Shown here: positions 48,054 through 64,000 of the stretch, in pieces | Layout: each line of letters starts with the position of its first letter | Numbering within the stretch: the stretch's first letter is position 1 | DNA from: Flaccisagitta enflata | Taxonomy: Eukaryota > Chaetognatha > Sagittoidea > Aphragmophora | Reading direction: 5' to 3' | Assembly (NCBI GenBank): GCA_965153355.1 | Contig: OZ231127.1 | Span: forward strand, 26,164,001-26,228,000 | Length of the DNA: 64,000 nt | Notes under the pieces: generated by a model | Database searches by the model: none | What the model saw: only the letters and a program-made list of their open reading frames with translations | What the model was told of the DNA's origin: nothing | Program-made: the position numbers and the translations under genes

Positions 48054-49962
48054 ATGAATCGTGCGGCTGGTTGCTTGTATTGTCACTCACCCTTTGCGTA
48101 TTTGTTTGAGACAGCCGAAGACACTTATGGTTTTGCCATAAGATACATCTTCAATATCGCCCACTGCATCAGTAGCTCTGCTCGCAATGTCCATGAAGCG
48201 CCAATTTGCAGCTTAAAACTTCATCCATTCTATGCGAGAGTGGAAGCCATGATGAGCTTATTGCGAATGAATTCGATGGAGGCAGCCGAAACCGTAAGGT
48301 GTTGGTATGCGAGAAAAGCGGTGGCCACCCACAATGATGAGTCGAGGACCCGCTACATGAACGAAATGAGGTGTTCTTCCGGCTTGTACGTTTGCAGAAC
48401 CCGCTTGAGCGAACTTTATATTGAAAAAGAAACTTGTCTGCATACTTACATGTCGCCAAGAGTCGTCATCGAGAGCGAGGACCACGATCCAAGTACCGAA
48501 ATCTTTTACGATGGGTCGGAGACACCATTTAAGTCTCCATGCATTTATGCATTGAGGAAGAACGAAGGTCCGAGTGCGTTTGCTTGGGAATCCAATAGGG
48601 ATCGATTGGAATCGCGGCTTCAACGGGAAATGGATCGCATTGCCTGTGGTGGGAAACCGAATCTCCACAACGAAACGTACATGGAGAGTACAATCGAGGA
48701 TTTATGGAGTAATCCAGTTATTTCCATCTTGGAAAATGAAGATGAACAGGAAGGAGATGAAAGCGTGGAAATTATTGACGTCGTGGAACCTGAAGATGGC
48801 GCCGAGGAAGGGCCGAATCACGCCGCCGAGGAAGGGCCGAATCACGCCGCCGAGGAAGGGCCGAATCACGCCGCCGACGAAGGGCCGAATCACGCCGCCG
48901 AGGAAGGGCCGAATCACGCCGCCGACGAAGGGCCGAATCACGCCGCCGACGAGGGACCGAATAACGCCGCCGACGAAGGTCCGAATCACGCCGCCGACGG
49001 AGGGCGGAATAACGCCGCCGACGAAGGGCGGAATAACGCCGCCGACGAAGGGCGGAATAACGCCGCCGACGGAGGGCGGTATAACGCCGCCGATCAACGA
49101 GCGAATCACGCCGCCGACGAAGGGGCGAATTACGCAGTCGGCGTCCCGGCGAATAACGACGCCGGCGTCCCGGCGAATCACGCCGAATCACGCCGACAAC
49201 CCGATGAATCACGCCAACGACGCCTCGAATGACGACAACAACGACGCCGGCAACGACGCCGACGGTGAAGAGGGAGAAGAGGAGGAAGAGGAGAAAGAAG
49301 AGGAAGAGGAAAACGAAGAGGAGGAAGAGGAACAACATGGCTCCAACGATGACGGAAATGACGCCAATAATGGCGGAAATGACGACAACGGTGGCGGTAA
49401 TGGCGCGAATGGTGCAAATGGCGGCGCTAGCGACGCCAACAATGGAGAATTCGATAAGGAAAACGGAGGTAGTGGCGGTAACAGCTCAAAAGAAAGTGGA
49501 AATGGACGCGGATGGTCCGATAGGATAAGCGTTATCGACCCATACCACGAACAAGCCTTGAAGAAAAAAGATGGATACCAGGAAAAGTCAACCTCCATGG
49601 ATCAGTCTTTGTTGCAGTTTTACTTCGACCACGAGGATGAGGAGTTGGAAGCTGCCATTAATCAGTACGAAAGGGCAAAAGCTTTCCATTTGTGGGGCTT
49701 ACAAATGGCGGTCGAAAATCATCAGTATGTCAAATCAAAGCAGCAAGTATCCAGGAAAACGGTCAATCAGACTTGGTATTGGAAAAAGGCCAAGGAGTCC
49801 AATAAGAGGAAATTTGTCCAAGAAGATGATGATTACCTGTTGATGAGTCCCACGAAAAAGCAAGAGCGTTTGAAAATCGATAGATGGTTGGCCGAAACCG
49901 AGGTGAAAGTGAATTCCATGTACCGCTACCGGATCACTCATGAGGGTATCACCCCAATCTGA
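48054..49962 (+). CDS. Unknown virus-like protein with 8-residue repeats, frame broken by a 10-bp duplication
   Basis: Starts ATGAATCGTGCGGC at 48054. The N-terminal ~240 residues are unique with several Cys/His (GCLYCHSP) and strongly charged. Then come about 14 copies of an 8-residue repeat (EEGPNHAA / DEGPNHAA / DEGRNNAA; 24-bp units, about 48797-49140). After these the frame ends at 49232. The continuing frame (to 49962) has the NHAN/NDAG repeat, an acidic run (EEGEEEEEEKEEEEENEEEE), a Gly/Asn-rich stretch and a folded-looking C-terminal ~150 residues (FHLWGLQMAVENHQYV). The two frames would join but for a tandem 10-bp duplication of GAATCACGCC at 49175-49194. GC content is well above that of neighbouring genes. 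No family recognised. Confidence 0.55.
48797..49140 (+). repeat. 24-bp coding minisatellite
   Basis: Units of GAGGAAGGGCCGAATCACGCCGCC and variants; the unit length preserves frame in all three frames, hence the long shadow ORFs on both strands. Confidence 0.9.
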
Positions 49963-50219
49963 GTCACATGCGACTGACTAATGTGTGATGATCTACATCA
50001 TACAAACTATTTTGAGTTTCAGTTGGATGATTATATATGCATGCTTACCGCTTTGTAGATATTTAGATGTTTTTAATCAATGATTATATTTTCTCATTAT
50101 TATTTCAATTATGGTGATCGTTTTATAAACAAGACTTCTTTTGTCCGTTATAATCATTTTTGGTGTTAGTTTACATATTATCAAAAAACTTTTATTTCAA
50201 GTTTTCATATGTCATCAAA

Positions 50220-53091
<2,872 letters not shown>

Positions 53092-53175
53092 AACAATTAT
53101 GGCCCTGGAAATTGTGTTCATTAGTTGTTATTGATTTCTTTCATGGTTGCTTATCAAAATCACTATGTATATCTT

Positions 53176-53797
53176 ATTTTAGTCGCTTATCACACGACTC
53201 TACACCTAACTATATGCGTCCATCATTCGCTTATCCCATGTATTTTTAAGTGCATTTGTCCGTCTATCCGTCTATTCATCCGTCCTTCCTTCCATTCATC
53301 CGTCCGTCCTTCCTACTGTCCATACGTCCGTCCTTCCGTCTGTCCATTCATCTTTCCAACCGTCCTTCCTTCCATTCATCCGTCCGTCCTACCTACTGTC
53401 CATACGTCCGTCCTTCCGTCCGTCCTTCCAACCGTCCGTGCTTCCATCGGTCCATCCATCCATCTCTCCGTCATTCCGTCCGTCCGTCTGTCTGTCCATC
53501 CATTCAACCATCCATTCATCCGTCCATCCATCCTTTTATTCGTCCTTCCGTCCGTCCATCCTTCTGTCCGTCCTTCCGTCCATCCATCCGTTCGTCCTTC
53601 CGTCCATCTAGCTATCTGTCCGTCCTTCCGTCCATCCTTCCGTCCATCTGTCCATCCGTCCGTCCTTCCTACTGTCCATCCGTCCGTCCTTCCAACTGTC
53701 CATCCATCCATCCATCTACCTTCTGTCCGTCCTTCTGTCCGTCTTTCCATCAAGCAAGTTTCTTCATATATTCCTTGCCCATCAAAAAGCGACTAAA
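53176..53797 (+). mobile_element. Hairpin-repeat copy expanded by a 500-bp GTCC array
   Basis: Begins TTTTAGTCGCTTATCACACGACTCTAC, continues with about 500 bp of (TCCGTCCGTCCTTCC)-like units and ends AAAAGCGACTAAAATA. Overlapping Ser/Pro/Val ORFs are artefacts. It lies immediately upstream of the next gene. Confidence 0.65.
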
Positions 53798-53869
53798 ATA
53801 GCCATGTATGAAGCCTTCTTCCGTAACTATTCTTCCGTAATTATTTTTCTTAATGGATCACAAAGAAAA

Positions 53870-54319
53870 ATGTCGCATTTGATGGACTTTAATGCCGATT
53901 ATATTCCCTTGACCTCGAACATGGAACAAGCCAGCGGCAACAATGTGCGTAAATCACTAACAACCAAAACGGCAAAAAGGTTATCACTCAATTTGAAAAT
54001 AAACCACTTAAAACTGAAATTAGATGAAGTGAAGGGGTCTCTGAAGTCCTTACAAGGCAAAAATGAGGATCTTCTTCTTGAGATCCAATCACTACGGGAA
54101 GAAAGAGATTCGCTCTTACAGAAAATGAACCTTGCATTGGCTCTTGAAGATGGAGGAAGAGACGCTTTAGGTCATTTGAACAGAAGGATGGAAACTATTC
54201 AATCAAAAAGATTGGATGAAAAGGTCGTGGCTTTCGGTTGTCTAAATCGTTATTCTAAGCTCATCGATCAGCTTAGAAAAAAAAACTTGCTCCATTTGAT
54301 AGAAATGGATGAGATTTAA
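53870..54319 (+). CDS. Small coiled-coil protein, 149 aa, unknown
   Basis: Start chosen at ATGTCGCATTTG (53870, AAAAATG context); an in-frame ATG at 53804 lies at the edge of the upstream repeat and is less likely. A helical segment with heptads (KLKLDEVKGSLKSLQGKNED) occupies the middle, followed by RLDEKVVAFGCLNRYSKLID. Lies between the helicase and polymerase genes on the same strand. No family recognised; a small structural or regulatory viral protein is a guess. Confidence 0.5.
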   Translation: MSHLMDFNADYIPLTSNMEQASGNNVRKSLTTKTAKRLSLNLKINHLKLKLDEVKGSLKSLQGKNEDLLLEIQSLREERDSLLQKMNLALALEDGGRDALGHLNRRMETIQSKRLDEKVVAFGCLNRYSKLIDQLRKKNLLHLIEMDEI

Positions 54320-54443
54320 TCCACCACATTTGCTTTTTGCCTTTATTACTCCTGGGATTTGGTGATTAGAAAGGCCATGTGACAAAAAGGTTCATTAACC
54401 ACTTTATTATTCCACACATTTTTTACCTTTTTGTTCCGTTGCC

Positions 54444-54450
54444 TATATAA
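54444..54450 (+). promoter_or_regulatory. TATA box (TATATAA), candidate polymerase promoter
   Basis: GCCTATATAAACATTC lies 125 bp after the coiled-coil gene and 386 bp before the polymerase start. Placement suggests the polymerase transcript, with a long leader; no other start is nearer. Confidence 0.35.
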
Positions 54451-54635
54451 ACATTCATTCTTTTAAACGTCGTTGTCTAAATTTTAAATTTCATACATTC
54501 TTCCTGATTTCATTTTACCAAACACACCCTGTGTATGGTTGACATAGTGTGAATATTGGCGGCAATCAGTTATCTCAATTACTTCACTAATCAAACTATC
54601 TATTATCCCATTCTCAGGAAGAAAAAACCGTTTAC

Positions 54636-54654
54636 TGAGGCCACTTTGGCCTCA
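54636..54654. terminator. Perfect 8-bp hairpin in intergenic space
   Basis: TGAGGCCA-CTT-TGGCCTCA between the coiled-coil and polymerase genes, a second intergenic palindrome comparable to 45173-45195. A GCCTCATT follows directly. Confidence 0.35.
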
Positions 54655-54689
54655 TTGCCTCATTCTCTTTAAAACACTTCATATGCCAC

Positions 54690-54703
54690 CGTCACCATGT
54701 CTC

Positions 54704-54734
<31 letters not shown>

Positions 54735-54830
54735 CAATTCCAAAAACACTTCTCGTGAAATGCGTCAGCAAAAAAGTTAAAAATTAAAAAAACACTCATT
54801 TCTGTCAAAAAAAAAAAAAAAAAAAAAATT
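54690..54830. repeat. Two poly(A) runs upstream of the polymerase start
   Basis: Uninterrupted A runs at about 54705-54732 and 54810-54828. Non-coding. Confidence 0.8.
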
Positions 54831-54835
54831 CAAAA

Positions 54836-59254
<4,419 letters not shown>

Positions 59255-59330
59255 ACCACGGTTAAGTAATTCGTGTCACCGAAAATTCGCCTGCAATATT
59301 CATCAATACTTAGTCATATTTTTCCCATTG

Positions 59331-59531
59331 TCAGTGGCACCCATAAAACTCAAGCACTCTATTTTTTCCAGACCTCTTCTTCCTTCTTCTTCGCCCTCGT
59401 CTTTTCCTTCTTTTGCGACCAATTTTCCTTTTAACACGCCTCAAACGAGTAAAATGCGATGATCCGGCCCTAAATCGCCCCATAGAGTCTCGTGATAACC
59501 TCTTTCTACGTGTTTTTCTCCGTTTTGCCAT
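59331..59531 (-). CDS. Arg/Lys-rich small protein, pX-like core protein candidate
   Basis: 66 residues, about half Arg or Lys, with blocks such as RRKTRRKRL and RKRRKRRGRRRRKKR. ATG in AAACATGG context. Adenoviruses and adintoviruses encode short basic DNA-condensing core proteins (pX/mu and related), and this gene sits beside the capsid gene on the same strand. Assignment rests on composition, size and position; sequence homology cannot be shown here. Converges with the polymerase gene, leaving a 76-bp gap. Confidence 0.5.
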   Translation of the reverse strand: MAKRRKTRRKRLSRDSMGRFRAGSSHFTRLRRVKRKIGRKRRKRRGRRRRKKRSGKNRVLEFYGCH

Positions 59532-59709
59532 GTTTCTTTTTAAAGCTTGTTATATCTGGTTTCTAAAAAAAAAATTGCGTGCAAAAACTTGTAGCCAAGT
59601 ATCTTTTACATATATCAACAGTAAATCATGCGAAATGCCCAAATGAGACCACAACCCAACCCACCCCACCACACCCTACCCTATATGAATTTCACCCTTC
59701 GATGATTCA

Positions 59710-60010
59710 TTACTCCTTATTCGATTTTGAACTGCTAAAAAACCATTGTTTGCATTTTTCTTTTTTCACCATGTTCAGCAAATTCATGGTGACGATAGAA
59801 AAGGGCATGAAATGGCGTAACAAAAAGGCAGAGTCATATGTGGTAATGTGGATGTCTTCATCTTCTCTAATCTTCCTCCGCTGAAACGATTCGACCAAAA
59901 TTATCAAATCTCACCTACAAAAAACAGAAATTTCATGGGATTTTCCCTTTTCATTCCTTTATACCTTTAGTCTCTTTATTTCTTTCTATAAGGCACTCTG
60001 TCTGTCTTTC

Positions 60011-60100
<90 letters not shown>

Positions 60101-62642
60101 GTTCTCTTTTTAGTTGCGTACATGTAACTCTATAAGAGGCTTTGTACGTCCGTCCGTCCGTCCGTCCGTCCGTCCGTCCGTCCGTCCGTCCGTCCGTCCG
60201 TCCGTCCGTCCGTCCATCCGTAGCCACCCTTACGCGACTTCTTTGGCAAACTTATGCTCTAACGACTCTCGCGCACTCACAGTTTTTAACCTCGCGCTCT
60301 CACTATCTCGCGCTCTCTCTAACACACACCGCTCTCAAAGTCTCTCGCTCTCAAAAACTCGCGCTCTCTAAGCTCGCAATCATCTCGCAAACTCACCATA
60401 ACGTCAAACCAGCCAGTTACAAATATGGCGCGGTCCTCTGTAGCCTTCCCATGGAACCCGACTTCCACTTCAATGGAACCAGCTTCACCAAATTGAATAT
60501 TCCTTTCTCTAAGATCTGTGTCGGTCCCATAGTAGCCTTTTGGCAATGGTGAACGCGACATTGGAATCATGAACACGAAGGAGTCTTTATAAAAGGAAGA
60601 GAGACTTTCGTGATGTGCGTTCGGACCGTAAAATTGGCACATCAGGTTATAAAAGTAGAAGAGATCTGGTGAGTTGGATGTGATGTTGAGGTCACTCATT
60701 TGTTGATTCAAAAAGTGAGGCTTGCCACTAATATACACTTTAATGTATTTGACGTCAAATGGGGATGAACAATAAAATGGCTTCGAATAGGAACCGTAAA
60801 TGTGCTTCAGTTCATTGAAATATATACAGATCCAGGCTGGTAGCACACCAAACTGAAGGACGTTGGTTAACCGGATTTCTTGCATCGTTTTAAGCAACGT
60901 GCTATAATTCGTTTTGGGCAACTGAAGGCAGCGTCGTAAATGGAGCCTTTCGACGCTTGCCATCCTATATATATACGTAACAAATAGTCATTCTCTCCCT
61001 CTATAAATGTTACACACCCACTTCATGCCCTCGCTCGCTCACTCACTCGCTCGCTCGCTCACTCACTCGCTCGCTCGCCCCCTCGCTCGCTCGCTCATAA
61101 TACAATTACTTACCACTTTTCTCGTAATGAGGGTAACAAGATAGCATATTTGCAGCGTAATTTGGAAGTAATAGGCACCAATTTATACTGAATGCCATTG
61201 GCTCCATCTTTAACCACCATGTAAGTTCTTGGGTCAGCTAATGTGATAGTTAAACTGATCTGTTGTCTTTGAGGATAGAGCATTGGTAGGCTAAAAAACC
61301 CATTGAGTAATCCTAAAGGCGTTTGAGTCACGATAGGATTTTTCAAGCTGCTTCTCAACCAAAGGGCTCTCATATATAGGCCGGCGTTGAAGGAAGCTGT
61401 AATTAATAGTATTAATTATCAGTTACTAATTGGTATAATTAACTACATAGACAAAAAAATCATATCTTCATACCTATATTTGCAAAACGTTCCTTAATTG
61501 CATCCAATGTTTCCTCATTCAACTTTGCCATTTCCGTTTTGGTCATGGGATAGGTATTTGACGTGCCTAATTTACAATACAATAGTATTATCTATATAAC
61601 AATAGGTCATTTCATAGGTAACTTAATTAGGCATATTATTAATTGATTCAACAACCTACCGTGACTAGCTGGCATCTGATATTGCACACATCCACATTTA
61701 GCACATTTGCATGAGTAGTCAGGATCTAAATGAGCTGAAAAAAATCCGCGTTGTGCTTCGCCATCTGCTCGGTAACTAAAGTAGTAATATATTAGTAACA
61801 TATTAGTAATATGTAAATTTTTTCATACATATATAGTGTGACATATCAAATTAACCGCAACCTGCATTATAATTCCATTTCTGCCATCAGAAATGTTGTA
61901 ATTCATCGCTATAAACAATTACATTACTAAATAATAAATATATTAGTAACATATTAGTAATATGTAAATTTTTTCATACATATATAGTGTGACATATCAA
62001 ATTAACCGCAACCTGCATTATAATTCCATTTCTGCCATCAGAAATGTTGTAATTCATCGCTATAAACAATTACATTACTAAATAATAAATATATTATTAA
62101 AATATTAGTAATATAACATTTTTATCCAACATATATAGTGTGACATATCAAATTAACCGCAAACTGCATTGTAAATCCATTTTTGCGATCAAATAAGTTG
62201 TAAACATCACTCACCCAAACTGAAAACACTTTGTTTCTTTTTCCTGCGGAGTCATACCAAATGTGAGCTTCTGTATGGCCGAATATCTACAATGGGGTAT
62301 GGTAGGCAAAAAGCTCTCACCAGCTATCTTCAGTTCACAGCGACTGTATGCACAAAGGCCTATATAATTCAAAATCGACGGCTGCTCACTACTCAAAATA
62401 GGGGATGAGTCAACATGTTTTAGTTGCCAGTGAGTCTCAAGGCATGTTTCATTCAAAATGAGGTCACTTTCCATAATCGGATTGAGGCTAAAGTGAAGTA
62501 TTTTAGTACTTTCGGTCGCCGGGGTCGAAAGTTCATATTCCACAGGTATGGATTCTTGATAACAAAGCACAGAATCCGGAATCGATATTGCTTGAGTCTG
62601 AGGACTTGTTATTATTTTGCTATACTTTGAAAGCACTTCCAT
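59710..62642 (-). CDS. Major capsid protein, double-jelly-roll type, six exons
   Basis: Exons 62642-62215, 61775-61660, 61566-61474, 61396-61114, 60964-60397, 59880-59710. All are GT-AG with matching phases, giving 552 residues. The order of conserved segments matches the hexon-like capsid of Polintons and adintoviruses (the F54H12.2-like family). Exon 1 is an N-terminal jelly roll (SIPVEYELS). Later come NAGLYMRALWLRSSL, a FFSLPMLYPQRQQISLTITL strand, and the C-terminal jelly roll (FGVLPAWICIYF, GSYSKPFYCSSPFDVKYIKV, GSIEVEVGF, FVTGWFDVM). The last splice (ATG|GTGAGT) is my choice; without it the ORF runs to 60319 through low-complexity sequence. The first ATG is the one at 62642; the frame extends 9 codons upstream without ATG. 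A Cys cluster (CKCAKCGC) in exon 2 is unusual. Introns carry satellite and microsatellite. Confidence 0.78.
60016..60216. repeat. (TC)n, hairpin-repeat left end and (TCCG)n in the last capsid intron
   Basis: TC tract 60016-60095, hairpin AGTTGCGTACATGTAACT (60112-60129), CTATAAGAGGCTTTGTACG, then (TCCG)n at 60149-60216. All fall between the capsid donor at 60396 and acceptor at 59881. Confidence 0.85.
61788..62165. repeat. ~153-bp tandem repeat, 2.5 copies, in capsid intron 1
   Basis: TATTAGTAATATGTAAATTTTTTCATACATATATAGTGTGACATATC and following sequence recur at about 61800, 61955 and 62108. The first two copies are nearly identical, the third more diverged. Confidence 0.85.
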
Positions 62643-62677
62643 TTTGTCAATTTTTCTCCCTATTTCCAAAAAAAGTT

Positions 62678-62688
62678 CTTATATACAT
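62678..62688 (-). promoter_or_regulatory. TATA box of the capsid gene
   Basis: Minus strand TGTATATAAGAAC is about 37 bp upstream of the capsid ATG at 62642, leaving a leader of about 10 bases if transcription starts 25-30 bp downstream. Confidence 0.45.
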
Positions 62689-62738
62689 AACAAATACGTC
62701 ACCACAGTTCCAAATCATAGCGAAAATTTTTTATCACT

Positions 62739-63785
62739 CTAAGGCAATGTATACAATCCATGACAAGAATCAAAGCAAAACATTTGGTCTTCGATACCCT
62801 TCTTAATCATGAGACAGAATTTCTTTGAATAGTAGGAATTCCTACTAAGATCAATATCCAGATTGTCTGCCACATATTTTCTCATTTGATTACGAGAAAT
62901 TCCGTAGTTCTTCGAAGCCAAATCTTGGATGGCAGATTTCATGCTGCCAAGCATCACATCCTTTGTTATCTTTCTCTTCGACGACGAAGCGCTCATTCTT
63001 AGCTGCGCTGAATCTTCATATTTTGAAAGTCTCAGCTCCAGCATGTCAAAGCACTGCTCCATAATCCAAACTCTCCTACTCAACTCGACGGTGTCCATCA
63101 CCTCATAATCAACAGTTACAGTAACTTCTCCATCTGAATCTTCCGATCCACTTTGCTCCACTTCATTGCCACCTTCTGCCTGAGCCAAATCGCCCTGCTC
63201 CATGCCATAGGCATCTGCCCGCGGCAAATTGCCCTGCTCCATCGCGTTAACCTCTTGCCTCTCCAAGTTACCCTGCTCATTTCCACCTTCTTCCCGCGAC
63301 AATTTTCCCTGCTCCATTGCATTAGCATCTGCCGGCGCCAAGTTGCCTCGCTCCATCGCATTGACATCTTCCAGCGCCAAATTCCCTTGCTCCACTCCAT
63401 TGCCAACTTCTATCCGCGCCGTATCACCTTGCTCCACTACAATGCCATCTGCACGCGACAAAATGCCTCGCTCCATTGCGTTGCCCTCTTCCGACTCCAT
63501 GATACCTTGCTCCACTCCATTGCCACCTTCTTCCCGGGCCAACATGCCTTGCTCCATTCCTCCTTCTTCCGGATCCCATTCGCTACCCTCAGGAGCAGGA
63601 TCATTGTGCTCCAGTTCACTACTGCTCCACAGCAAATCATCCGCTTTATTTCTTCCCTTGCCAAATTCATTTTTTGCTTTTTCCTTTTGTAATTCAGCCA
63701 TTTGATCAGCTTCTTGTCTCAATTCTTTTAAATCAGAAATCAAGTTATTTCCAAAGTATGACTGGTTATAAAAGTTCATCTCCAT
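62739..63785 (-). CDS. Repeat-rich protein with C-terminal linker-histone-like domain, 348 aa
   Basis: Residues 275-348 fit the H15 winged-helix globular domain of linker histones H1/H5 in length and pattern. The match runs from MLGSMKSAIQDLASKNYGIS through RNQMRKYVADNL to a central SYYSKKFCLMIKKGIED helix and a terminal CHGLYTLP strand. Residues about 75-215 are degenerate repeats of AMEQGNLxRxDxN (63136-63590), rich in Glu/Asp, and an acidic stretch (SGSEDSDGEV) separates them from the domain. The acidic repeats are unlike the basic tails of host H1. Role inferred: packaging or chromatinising element DNA, or recruiting host chromatin factors. Upstream of the capsid gene in the same direction with its own TATA-like box. 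Alternative: another winged-helix DNA-binding domain. Confidence 0.6.
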   Translation of the reverse strand: MEMNFYNQSYFGNNLISDLKELRQEADQMAELQKEKAKNEFGKGRNKADDLLWSSSELEHNDPAPEGSEWDPEEGGMEQGMLAREEGGNGVEQGIMESEEGNAMERGILSRADGIVVEQGDTARIEVGNGVEQGNLALEDVNAMERGNLAPADANAMEQGKLSREEGGNEQGNLERQEVNAMEQGNLPRADAYGMEQGDLAQAEGGNEVEQSGSEDSDGEVTVTVDYEVMDTVELSRRVWIMEQCFDMLELRLSKYEDSAQLRMSASSSKRKITKDVMLGSMKSAIQDLASKNYGISRNQMRKYVADNLDIDLSRNSYYSKKFCLMIKKGIEDQMFCFDSCHGLYTLP

Positions 63786-63819
63786 TTTTGAAATCGCTTT
63801 TTTTTCACATTAAAGCACC

Positions 63820-63830
63820 TAAATATATAC
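63820..63830 (-). promoter_or_regulatory. TATA-like box of the linker-histone-like gene
   Basis: Minus strand GTATATATTTAG lies about 36-45 bp upstream of ATG 63785, the same spacing as for the capsid gene. Confidence 0.4.
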
Positions 63831-63858
63831 AAATATTATAAATATATTATATGAATCA

Positions 63859-64000
63859 TCAATCAGAGTCATCCTCTGAACTATCATCAGAAGACAAAGA
63901 AGATGAGCTACAAATTGACTCAGAAGAGGAAGCATCACTAGAACTGGAACTACTACTTTTTGAGTTCTTTTTTTTTGGAGTTTTTTCTTTTTTTTTTTTC
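63859..64000 (-). CDS. C-terminal end of a Lys-rich then Ser/acidic protein (partial)
   Basis: An open frame enters from the right edge and stops at 63859. It reads a Lys-rich stretch (KKKKEKTPKKKNSK), then a Ser run with acidic residues (SSSSSSSDASSSES, SSDDSSEDDSD). Same strand and direction as the linker-histone-like and capsid genes, about 70 bp upstream of the former's start. The body lies outside the window, so function is unknown. A phosphorylatable acidic tail is inferred from composition only. Confidence 0.5.
   Translation of the reverse strand, partial: KKKKEKTPKKKNSKSSSSSSSDASSSESICSSSSLSSDDSSEDDSD

Noticed and set aside
48574-49180. Upstream part of the 462-codon ORF (ITPPTKGR repeats)
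   Set aside because: Out-of-frame shadow of the 24-bp repeat; only the portion after about 49190 has independent coding character and belongs to the 48054 gene.
53125-53796. 223-codon Ser/Pro/Val ORF and its overlapping frames
   Set aside because: Entirely a GTCC-type tetranucleotide array within a hairpin-ended repeat.

Overview
The window looks like nuclear DNA of an invertebrate animal. It holds an intron-rich ELAV/Hu RNA-binding protein gene and an axonemal docking-complex (ODAD1/CCDC63-type) gene with canonical GT-AG introns. Most of the rest is microsatellites (GA, CA, TTTC and CAA tracts of 60-370 bp), minisatellites and a dispersed family of hairpin-ended repeats. I cannot name the species. 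A ciliated metazoan is the safe statement.

Layout. 1-9.2 kb is gene-poor: a 21-bp minisatellite, AT-rich filler, a 1.2-kb foldback, several hairpin-ended repeats and a MITE. 9.3-17.5 kb (minus strand) is a complete 11-exon ELAV-like gene; the exon phases close exactly to 496 codons. 21.9-34.3 kb (plus strand) holds the first four exons of the ODAD1-like gene. Its 8.5-kb first intron contains two large, related 20-bp minisatellites (22.4-25.1 kb), a degenerate array (25.1-26.9 kb), a ~158-bp satellite (27.1-27.9 kb) and a GC-rich 13-bp array (27.9-28.2 kb). 35.8-41.6 kb (minus strand) carries two genes for Thr-rich, single-pass membrane proteins.

44.3-64.0 kb is a dense, AT-rich cluster of unfamiliar genes that I read as an endogenous adintovirus/Polinton-like element, running off the right edge. 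It carries a protein-primed family B DNA polymerase with the GC-x-HGC/ECD insert typical of Polintons (54.8-59.3 kb), a double-jelly-roll major capsid gene in six exons (59.7-62.6 kb, minus), a very basic pX-like core protein (59.3-59.5 kb, minus), and a protein with a linker-histone-like C-terminal domain (62.7-63.8 kb, minus). It also carries a six-exon superfamily 3 helicase that resembles parvovirus NS1 (50.2-53.1 kb, plus) and several unknown genes: coiled coil, C2H2 zinc finger, and 8-residue-repeat proteins. Early-type replication genes read rightward and late structural genes read leftward, converging at about 59.3 kb. Packaging ATPase, protease, penton and integrase were not seen and would be expected to the right if the element is complete.

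Three points stand out. The first is the combination of NS1-like helicase, Polinton-type polymerase and capsid, and a linker-histone domain in one element. The second is that its genes have introns filled with host-type microsatellites and hairpin-ended repeats, and several reading frames are broken at homopolymers or by a 10-bp duplication. This suggests long residence in the genome, or assembly error. The third is a dispersed repeat family whose terminal hairpins keep pairing while their sequence changes, so the structure seems to be what is conserved.
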